From Polyangiaceae bacterium (GTDB lineage Bacteria > Myxococcota_A > Polyangia > Polyangiales > Polyangiaceae): 40,001 bases of DNA. Under the pieces are notes generated by a model. That model did not search any database. It had not been told where the DNA came from and saw nothing but the letters and a program-made list of their open reading frames with translations. The stretch's first letter is position 1, and every line of letters begins with the position of its first letter. Below, one piece after another: positions 17,936 to 23,692 of this stretch. The stretch covers positions 1 through 40,001 of the forward strand of contig JADLFU010000132.1 of NCBI GenBank assembly GCA_020849655.1, in the 5' to 3' direction. Made by a program: the position numbers and the translations under genes.

Positions 17936-19621
17936 CTATCCCTCGAGCAACGTCCTGCCGCTGCGGCCCGGCTCGGCCTTGACGAGCGTCGCGCCCAGCT
18001 GGAGCGACTCGGGCATCATCCCCTGCGACTGCGCGACGATCTGCTCGACCACGTGCCGGGCCTCGTCGACGCTCGGCCCCACCATCGCCACCGCGAACTT
18101 CAGCGGGCCCGTGCGCCCCGCGACGAGCGGCGTGATCGACAGGAGTAGCATCTCCGTCAGCTCGGTCACCCGCTGGGCCGCGCGCCGGAGCGCGAGCATC
18201 TCGAGGATGGTCGGCCGGTCGCTCACGAGGCGGTTCGGCCCGCGCAGCTCGTAGCGGGCGAGGGTGAGCGTCGCCTCGCTCCACTCCGCGAACTGGCTCT
18301 CCTCGTCGAGGTAGCGCTGCATGTGCTCGACCGCGAGCAGCCCCGTCAGGCCGTCGCGCCGCACGAGGTACGCCTTCGCGCGGCGGTGCGGCGGCGAGTC
18401 AGGACCGAAACTAACAAGCTTCACTCGGATCTCGCCGAGCTGCACCTCGCCGCCGTGCAGCAGGGTCGCCTGCTGCTTCCGCTCGTAGGTGTGATCGACG
18501 TAGGTGCCGTTCGTGCTGCCCTGATCCTCGACGGACCACGTGCCCTGCTGCCACCGCAGGACCGCGTGCCCGCCGGACACCGTCGCCTCCGGCACGACGA
18601 GATCGCGGTCGGCCTTGCGACCGGCCGTCAGGATGGGCTTGTCGAGCGAGAGCAGCGTGCCGACGGCCTCGGTCGCGTTGGTCGCGTAGGTGACGAGCAG
18701 CGACTGCGCGCCCGGCACGAACTGCCCGCTCTGCGCGCGTCCGAGCGGCGGCCCCGGATCGAGGCGCTCGCGCGGCACCTGGATCGGGCTCGACGTCATC
18801 TGCGTTGGGTTGAAGAAGCGCATGTGCCGCGCCGCCGGGCGCAGCTGCTGATCGTCGGCGAGGCAGCGGTGCACCTGCTTGATCTCGTCCATCGACAGCC
18901 CGCTCGGCACGTCGAACATGATCTGCTGACGCATCGGCCGCGCGCGGGGCTTCGACCCGGGCTCGGGGACGCGGCAGGTCCACATCTCCCACAGCGTCAG
19001 GCCGCACGCGTACACGTCGTCCTCGGACGACGCGCCGCCCGAGCGCAGGCGCTCCGGGCTCATGTAGTTCGGGGTGCCGCCGTCGGGGGGCGCGCCGGGG
19101 CGACGCGCCGAGAGCCGTGCGCGCTCCTGCGCGAAGCCGAAGTCGAGGACGATCGCGCGGTCGTCGGTGACCATCACGTTGCCGGGCTTCAGGTCGCCGT
19201 GCACGAGGCCCTGGGCGTGGATGGCGGCGAGGCCGGCGCAGATCTCGCTCGCGATCTTGCGGAACTCGTCGGCCGTGTAGCCGCCGTGCGCCTTGCGGCG
19301 GCGGATGTGCGAGTGGAGCGTCTGACCCGCGATGTGCTCCATCACGAGGATGGGGCCCCACGGCGACGGCGCGAGATCGTGGACGCGGCAGACGTTCGGG
19401 TGGCTGACGCTGCGGGCGTGCAGCAGCTCCTGCCGGAGCGCCTCGTCGTCGCCCGGCATGCGGGACTCCTCGCGCACGACCTTCAGCGCGACCGGCTGCT
19501 GCGTGCTGCGGTCGTAGGCGAGGAACACCTCGCCCATCCCGCCCTTGCCGAGGCTCTGGCGGATCTCGTACCGGTCGTTGACCAGCGTGCCGTGGGCGAT
19601 GGGGGGGGGCTTCTGAGCCAT
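17936..19621 (-). CDS. Ser/Thr protein kinase - FHA - degenerate GGDEF fusion
   Basis: 561 aa, starting at ATG 19621 (MAQKPPPIAHGTLVNDRYEI). The kinase domain covers about residues 18-270: P-loop GKGGMG (25-30), Lys47, catalytic loop HGDLKPGN (141-148; Gly replaces the usual Arg, a non-RD kinase), DFG 160-162 and SPE 188-190. An FHA domain (about 325-405) has the phosphothreonine-binding signature GR, SGGHA and DQGSTNGTYV. The C-terminal region (about 420-550) starts with RRDGLTGLL and aligns by pattern with diguanylate cyclases, but the GG(D/E)EF position reads GPLKF (505-509), so cyclase activity is very unlikely. No transmembrane segment is seen, so it is probably cytosolic signalling. It ends in TAG. 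Confidence 0.9.
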   Translation of the reverse strand: MAQKPPPIAHGTLVNDRYEIRQSLGKGGMGEVFLAYDRSTQQPVALKVVREESRMPGDDEALRQELLHARSVSHPNVCRVHDLAPSPWGPILVMEHIAGQTLHSHIRRRKAHGGYTADEFRKIASEICAGLAAIHAQGLVHGDLKPGNVMVTDDRAIVLDFGFAQERARLSARRPGAPPDGGTPNYMSPERLRSGGASSEDDVYACGLTLWEMWTCRVPEPGSKPRARPMRQQIMFDVPSGLSMDEIKQVHRCLADDQQLRPAARHMRFFNPTQMTSSPIQVPRERLDPGPPLGRAQSGQFVPGAQSLLVTYATNATEAVGTLLSLDKPILTAGRKADRDLVVPEATVSGGHAVLRWQQGTWSVEDQGSTNGTYVDHTYERKQQATLLHGGEVQLGEIRVKLVSFGPDSPPHRRAKAYLVRRDGLTGLLAVEHMQRYLDEESQFAEWSEATLTLARYELRGPNRLVSDRPTILEMLALRRAAQRVTELTEMLLLSITPLVAGRTGPLKFAVAMVGPSVDEARHVVEQIVAQSQGMMPESLQLGATLVKAEPGRSGRTLLEG

Positions 19622-19689
19622 GGGACCGGGCGTGGGAGGCTCGTTCAATTTGCTCGGTGGCGCAAGCGCGGGCAGCGACGCGACCGCAG

Positions 19690-19728
19690 AAAACGCGATC
19701 GCCCCGCGACCTCTCGGCCACGGGGCGA
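19690..19728 (-). terminator. Intrinsic terminator of rpmI-rplT
   Basis: On the minus strand TCGCCCCG (19728-19721) pairs perfectly with CGGGGCGA (19706-19699). The loop can extend the stem through GGCC-GAGA-GGTC. A TTTT run (19693-19690) follows shortly after. The hairpin begins 18 bases after the TTA that ends L20, where a terminator is expected. Under the standard code it would lie inside the coding region. Confidence 0.8.
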
Positions 19729-19746
19729 CGTGGGTGCAGCGGGCGG

Positions 19747-19749
19747 TAA
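19747..19749 (-). other. TTA codon at the expected stop of rplT
   Basis: Codon 116 of rplT and the only in-frame TTA in that gene. The intrinsic terminator stem starts 18 bases further on, and the peptide beyond this codon has no resemblance to L20. See the finding on UUA termination. Confidence 0.8.
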
Positions 19750-20094
19750 GCCCTTGGCGACGCGCACGACCTCGGCGAACGCCGGCGGATCGCTGACCGC
19801 CAGCTCCGACAGGATCTTGCGATCGAGGATGACGTTGGCCTTCTTCAGGCCGGGGATGAGCCGCGAGTACGTCGTGCCGGCGGTGCGGGCGGCGGCGTTG
19901 ATGCGGGTGATCCACAGGCGGCGGAAGTCGCGGCGGCGCAGGCGACGACCGATGTACGCGTACTGCCAGGCGTTGCGCACGGCCTCGACCGCGTCACCGA
20001 AGATGCGGCTGCGAGCGCTGTAGAAGCCCTCGGCGTGCTTGAGGATACGGTTGCGACGGCGGCGGGCCTTGAAACCACGTTTTGCGCGGGGCAT
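19747..20094 (-). CDS. rplT: 50S ribosomal protein L20, ending at an apparent UUA stop
   Basis: 115 aa counted to the TTA. The highly conserved N-terminal RNA-binding helix (MPRAKRGFKARRRRNRILKH) and the globular domain (WITRINAAARTAGTTYSRLI, GLKKANVILDRKILSELAV) are complete. L20 binds 23S rRNA early in large-subunit assembly and often represses its own operon. The family normally ends just after the VAKG-like tail, and here GGC is followed by TTA (19749-19747). Reading TTA as Leu would add 34 further Arg/Pro-rich residues through the terminator hairpin to a TGA at 19645. SD CAGGAG lies at 20106-20101. Confidence 0.95.
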
Positions 20095-20106
20095 CTGTGT
20101 CTCCTG

Positions 20107-20109
20107 TAA
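20107..20109 (-). other. TTA codon at the expected stop of rpmI
   Basis: Codon 66 of rpmI and the only in-frame TTA in that gene. It abuts CAGGAG, the Shine-Dalgarno of rplT. See the finding on UUA termination. Confidence 0.8.
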
Positions 20110-20304
20110 ACCGTAGGGGAGCATCAGCTTGATGCGCTTCTCGAACGACGCGGCGACCGTGTCGTTCTTGCGGAGCCGGCGGAGGCGCTTGCGCGACTTC
20201 TCCTGCATCCCGTGGTTGCCGCCGCCCTTGGAGCGACGAACCTTGCCCGAACCCGTCAACCGGAACCGCTTCTTCGCGGCGCGGTTGCTCTTCATCTTCG
20301 GCAT
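20107..20304 (-). CDS. rpmI: 50S ribosomal protein L35, ending at an apparent UUA stop
   Basis: 65 aa counted to the TTA, the same length as E. coli L35. It opens with MPKMKSNRAAKKRFRLTGSG and ends with IKLMLPYG, both family-typical. The next codon in frame is TTA (20109-20107), then CAGGAG (SD of rplT), then the L20 ATG twelve bases later. With the standard code L35 would be fused in frame to L20, a fusion I know of nowhere else. L35 is a small basic rRNA-binding protein of the large subunit. The usual infC partner is not upstream. A cytochrome gene is, and rpmI has its own promoter. Confidence 0.95.
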
Positions 20305-20342
20305 GTGAGGAACCTCGAGTGAGCCGCTCCCTTACGCGGGCC

Positions 20343-20366
20343 GCCTGGCTCACCATTGAGTCAGGC
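20343..20366 (-). promoter_or_regulatory. Leader hairpin in the rpmI-rplT transcript
   Basis: GCCTGGCTC (20343-20351) and GAGTCAGGC (20358-20366) form a nine-pair stem, with one G-T pair in RNA, around a six-base loop, between the promoter and the rpmI start. Leaders of this operon often carry L20-responsive structures. That role here is only a guess. Confidence 0.35.
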
Positions 20367-20397
20367 CGTTTCGCCCGGGGGAAGCGGAAGGGCGCGG

Positions 20398-20426
20398 CTT
20401 ATGACCGACCGCGCCCCGCTTGTCAA
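20398..20426 (-). promoter_or_regulatory. Sigma-70-type promoter for rpmI-rplT
   Basis: On the minus strand a perfect -35 TTGACA (20426-20421) is followed after 17 bases by CATAAG (20403-20398) as the -10. This predicts a start near 20391 and a leader of about 87 bases. It explains how rpmI is expressed without infC upstream. Confidence 0.65.
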
Positions 20427-20430
20427 GCGT

Positions 20431-21687
20431 TCAGGGCGCGACGCAGCCGTTCGGCACCGCGTTGTCCGCGGGCGCGAGCGAGAGGATGTAGTGCGCGATG
20501 TCGGTCGCGTCGCCCTCGGTGAGCCCGGCGAACCCGGCCTTGCCCGCGGGCATCGGCGGGCAGATGTTGCCGCCGGTCTTGTCCTTGCCCTCCTTCAGCG
20601 CCTTGACGACGTCGGCGACCGTCCACCCCGCGAGGCCCGTCGCGTGCGGCGTGAGGTTGGCCGAGTAGATCGTGGCGGGGAACGGCGGCGACGGCAGCCC
20701 GAGCTGGTACGAGACGCCGCCCTGGAACGCCTTCGACACGTCGATCTCGGGCCCGGCGCCCGGCGCGTTGTGCTTCGTGTGGCACTCGAGGCACGCGCCC
20801 GCCTCGGCCGCGAGGTAGCGCCCGCGCGTCGCCGCCGGCACGTCGGCGTAGGTGCTCGGAGGCGTCGGCAGCGTCGACGGAGCGATCGAGGGCGCCGGCG
20901 CCGGGATGTTGTCCCAGGGCGGCTCGTGCGCGGGCAGCGTGTTGTCGACGCCGGGCACCGTGCGCAGGTAGGCCACGATGGCGTCGGCGTCCTCGGGCTT
21001 CATGTTGTGGAACTGGTAGTAGGGCATCACGGCCGACAGCGCCTTGCCGTCGGGCCGCACGCCGTTCAGCATCATGTCCTTGACCTGCTGGTCCGTGCGG
21101 GTCGAGAGGCCGGTCGCGTGGTTCGTGAGGTTGCGGGTCGAGAGGCACCCGAAGCCCGCCTTCGTCGGGTCGGCGTCGATGAAGCACGGGACTCCTGACA
21201 GCCACTTGCTCATGTCCGGGGCGCCCGTCTTGTCGCGCGGCGTGTGGCAGTCGCCGCACGCGAGCACGGCCTTCACGAGGTACTCTCCGCGCGCCACCTG
21301 CGGGCTCGCGCCCCCGCCGCCCGCAGCGCCTGCGGCGCCCGCGGAAGATCCGCCCGCGCCCGCCGAGGAGCCGCCCGCGCCCGCCGAGGAGCCACCCGCG
21401 CCCGCCGAGGAGCCACCCGCGCCCGCCGCCGCGCCGCCCGCTCCTGCGGCCGTGCCGCCCGCGCCCGCGGCCTTGCCGCCTGCGCCCGCGACGCTCCCGC
21501 CGGTGCCCGCCGTCGCCTTGCCCGCGGCGCCCGCCGAGGCGCCAGCGCTTCCGCCGGACGTCGACCCGCCGCTGCTCGTCCCGGCCGCCCCCGCGGCGAG
21601 GTCCTCATCGTCGTCGGAGCACCCCGCCACCGCCGCCGCACACACCATCGGGATCGCCCACAGGTACATCCATCGAGTCGTGTTCAT
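20431..21687 (-). CDS. Dihaem cytochrome c lipoprotein with Gly/Ala-rich spacer
   Basis: 418 aa. Lipobox VAGC (Cys23), then a Gly/Ala/Ser spacer (about 30-128) with four tandem GAGGSSA units. Two cytochrome c domains follow, with haem motifs CGDCH (144-148) and CLECH (about 288). Met-containing segments AVMPYYQFH and CPPMPAGKAGF are probable axial ligand regions. The repeated NLTNHATGL and NLTPHATGL segments mark the two domains as duplicates. They resemble the cytochrome subunits that serve periplasmic alcohol/aldehyde dehydrogenases, but no dehydrogenase is adjacent. It lies downstream of another dihaem cytochrome and has a strong SD (GGAGGAG). An FNR-like box sits just upstream. Confidence 0.85.
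   Translation of the reverse strand: MNTTRWMYLWAIPMVCAAAVAGCSDDDEDLAAGAAGTSSGGSTSGGSAGASAGAAGKATAGTGGSVAGAGGKAAGAGGTAAGAGGAAAGAGGSSAGAGGSSAGAGGSSAGAGGSSAGAAGAAGGGGASPQVARGEYLVKAVLACGDCHTPRDKTGAPDMSKWLSGVPCFIDADPTKAGFGCLSTRNLTNHATGLSTRTDQQVKDMMLNGVRPDGKALSAVMPYYQFHNMKPEDADAIVAYLRTVPGVDNTLPAHEPPWDNIPAPAPSIAPSTLPTPPSTYADVPAATRGRYLAAEAGACLECHTKHNAPGAGPEIDVSKAFQGGVSYQLGLPSPPFPATIYSANLTPHATGLAGWTVADVVKALKEGKDKTGGNICPPMPAGKAGFAGLTEGDATDIAHYILSLAPADNAVPNGCVAP
21344..21427. repeat. Four 21-base tandem repeats coding for GAGGSSA
   Basis: Four near-identical 21-base units, each of the form GAGGAGCC-rCCCGCGCCCGCC on the plus strand, encode the spacer of the dihaem cytochrome in frame. Units two to four differ at one position and the first is more diverged. 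The number of units is likely to vary between strains by slippage. Confidence 0.85.
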
Positions 21688-21701
21688 CCGCTCCTCCTCT
21701 C

Positions 21702-21715
21702 TTGACCGAGGTCAA
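21702..21715. promoter_or_regulatory. FNR/FixK-like palindrome upstream of dihaem cytochrome
   Basis: TTGACCGAGGTCAA matches the FixK/NnrR-type consensus TTGAC-N4-GTCAA exactly in both half-sites. It lies 15-28 bases before the cytochrome ATG (21687), just upstream of its SD. This is close for a classical activator site, so repression or a longer transcript cannot be excluded. Confidence 0.55.
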
Positions 21716-21749
21716 ACCTTACCAATCCCGTGACGAGCGGTGAAGGGAG

Positions 21750-22778
21750 TCATGGCGCGAGCGACTCGACCCAGGCGCGCACGGCGGCGACGCCGCGCTC
21801 GTCGACCACCTCGGTGCCGAGCGGCGGCATCTGGAAGGCGTCGCCCCGGTGCTCCATCCGCACGACCACCGCGCTCGCGTCAGGATCGCCCGGCGCGACG
21901 CGGAGCGCGGGCTTGCCCTCTCCCTTGAACGACAGCGTCGGCACGCCGACGAGCGTCGACCACGCGCGCGTCTCCGCGACGCTCGCCTCGTCGCTGCCGA
22001 GCCGGAGCACCATGTTGGTGTCGGGCCACGCGACGCCGCGATCGTTGTGGCAGTGCCCGCAGCTCGCGTGCAGCGCGCCGAGCGCTGCGACCGCCCGCGG
22101 ATCACCCGCGAGCGACGCCGGCGCGGGCAGCGGGGGGCTCGCCAGCGGCGCGATGAGCGCGTGGTCGATCTGCAGCCGCGAGAACCCGAGCACGCGCCCC
22201 GGCTCGCCCGCGTGACACGACCAGCACTGCTTCTGCGCAGGCACGTCGTGCGTGGTGCCGCCCACGTCGGGCGCGCCGTCCGGGGCGAGCACGGCGTCGC
22301 TGCCGTCGGCGAGCCAGACGAACGAGCCCATCCAGACGTCCTCGCTGCCGGGCCCGAAGCGCTCGATGAGCCGCGTCTCGAGCGCCCGGCCGTCGCGCGA
22401 GAATTCCTTCCACAGCTGCGCGCCGATCGGGAAGACGAGCCTGTCGGGATCGGTCGCGTCGATCGTCGCCCCGGCGGGCAGGCGGAGCCACCGGCGCTTC
22501 TGTGCGCCGTCGGACCAGAGCGCGAAGCGCGGCGCGTACGGGAGCGCGTCGCCCGAGACCATCCTCCTCGCCACGTCCGAGAAGAGGCCGGTCTCCGAGA
22601 GCCGTGTCCGCGCCCTCGGATCGGCGATCGACGGCGCGACGACCGGCGGCGTCGCGCCCGTGGCCGAGGGGGGCGCCGCGGACGCGAGCCCTGGAGCGGG
22701 CGTGGACCGCGCCGACTCGTCGCTCCCGCACGCGACCGCCAGCAAGGCGGCGCAGCCCATCGCCCGCGCGCGCCTCAC
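21750..22778 (-). CDS. Dihaem c-type cytochrome lipoprotein (SO2930-like family)
   Basis: 342 aa. Lipobox AVAC (Cys17), haem motifs CWSCH (185-189) and CGHCH (240-244). The N-terminal segments LSETGLFSD, ALWSDGAQKRRWLRLPAG, FPIGAQLWKEF and ETRLIERF are hallmarks I recall from the SO2930-type family. Its biochemical role is not established; export and electron transfer are implied. GTG at 22778 overlaps the ROK kinase stop (GTGA), hence coupling. ATG at 22760 is an alternative start that would shorten the signal. Confidence 0.82.
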   Translation of the reverse strand: MRRARAMGCAALLAVACGSDESARSTPAPGLASAAPPSATGATPPVVAPSIADPRARTRLSETGLFSDVARRMVSGDALPYAPRFALWSDGAQKRRWLRLPAGATIDATDPDRLVFPIGAQLWKEFSRDGRALETRLIERFGPGSEDVWMGSFVWLADGSDAVLAPDGAPDVGGTTHDVPAQKQCWSCHAGEPGRVLGFSRLQIDHALIAPLASPPLPAPASLAGDPRAVAALGALHASCGHCHNDRGVAWPDTNMVLRLGSDEASVAETRAWSTLVGVPTLSFKGEGKPALRVAPGDPDASAVVVRMEHRGDAFQMPPLGTEVVDERGVAAVRAWVESLAP

Positions 22779-23692
22779 GCGACCAGCAGCCCCGCGCCGA
22801 TGACCCCGGCCGAGTCGCCGAGGTGCGCGCGTACGATGGGCGTCGTCAGCTCGTCGTTGAAGACGTTCGCCGCCACGCTCCCGCGGCCCTCGTCGTACAG
22901 GAGATCGACGTTCGAAACGCCGCCGCCGAGCACGACGATGTCAGGATCGAGGATGCTGATCACGTTGCCGAGCGCGCGGCCGAAGGCGTCGATCATCTCG
23001 TCGGTGCCGGCGCGCGCGTGCTCGTCCTCGCCCCGGCGCGCGACGATGTCGCGCAGCGGCCGGCGCTCTCCCGAGCGCTGCGCGTACGCGCGCTCGACGT
23101 CGGGCCCGGCGAGGTAGCGCTCGACGCAGCCCTGCCTGCCGCAGTAGCAGGGCCTGCCTCCTCGCTCGAGCACGTGGTGCCCCCACTCGCCGCCGATCCC
23201 CTGCGGCCCGTCCCACACCTCGCCGCGCATCACGATGCCGCCGCCGACGCCGGTGCCCAGGATGACGCCGAAGACGACGCCGCGCGCGTGCTCGCGGGCC
23301 GCGCCGAACCTCGCCTCCGCGAGCGCGAAGCAGTTCGCGTCGTTCGCGAAGCGCACCGGCACCCCGAGCGCGTGCGACAGATCGTCGCGGAAGGGCCGCC
23401 CGTTCAAGCAGGTGGTGTTGGAATTCTTCACCGCGCCCGTGCGCCGCGTGACGCCCCCGGGCATGCCGACGCCGACGGGCGGCAGCGCGCCGAGCCCCGC
23501 CGTCGTCGAGAGCTCGAGCGCGAGCGCGGCGACCCTCCCGAGGATGGCGTCGTAGCCGTCGTCTCTGCGGGTCGCGACCCGCTTGCGCGCGAGCTCGACG
23601 GGCACGTCGTCCGCCACGCTGAACACCGCGCCCTCGATCTTCGTCCCGCCGAGATCGATCCCGAGGACGGTGCGGCCGCCGGAGGCGCTCAA
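22775..23692 (-). CDS. ROK-family sugar kinase (glucokinase/N-acetylhexosamine kinase-like)
   Basis: 305 aa. Phosphate-binding GIDLGGTKIEG opens the N-terminal domain. The catalytic region is NDANCFALAEA, followed by GTGVGGGIV. The ROK zinc/sugar motif is complete (HHV then CYCGRQGCVE), so it is a kinase rather than a NagC-type repressor, and no helix-turn-helix precedes it. Probable role: ATP-dependent phosphorylation of glucose or a related hexose in the cytoplasm. The specificity is not readable. The likely start is TTG at 23692, overlapping the stop of the upstream gene (TTGA). Longer open sequence upstream is an Arg-rich shadow. Confidence 0.88.
   Translation of the reverse strand: MSASGGRTVLGIDLGGTKIEGAVFSVADDVPVELARKRVATRRDDGYDAILGRVAALALELSTTAGLGALPPVGVGMPGGVTRRTGAVKNSNTTCLNGRPFRDDLSHALGVPVRFANDANCFALAEARFGAAREHARGVVFGVILGTGVGGGIVMRGEVWDGPQGIGGEWGHHVLERGGRPCYCGRQGCVERYLAGPDVERAYAQRSGERRPLRDIVARRGEDEHARAGTDEMIDAFGRALGNVISILDPDIVVLGGGVSNVDLLYDEGRGSVAANVFNDELTTPIVRAHLGDSAGVIGAGLLVA

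Noticed and set aside
19645-20304. A single L35-L20 fusion protein of 219 residues
   Set aside because: L35 and L20 each have complete normal lengths up to TTA, an SD lies between them, and the L20 tail would cross a terminator hairpin.
21344-21427. CRISPR-like short repeats
   Set aside because: The 21-base units are directly adjacent with no spacers and encode an in-frame Gly/Ala/Ser linker.
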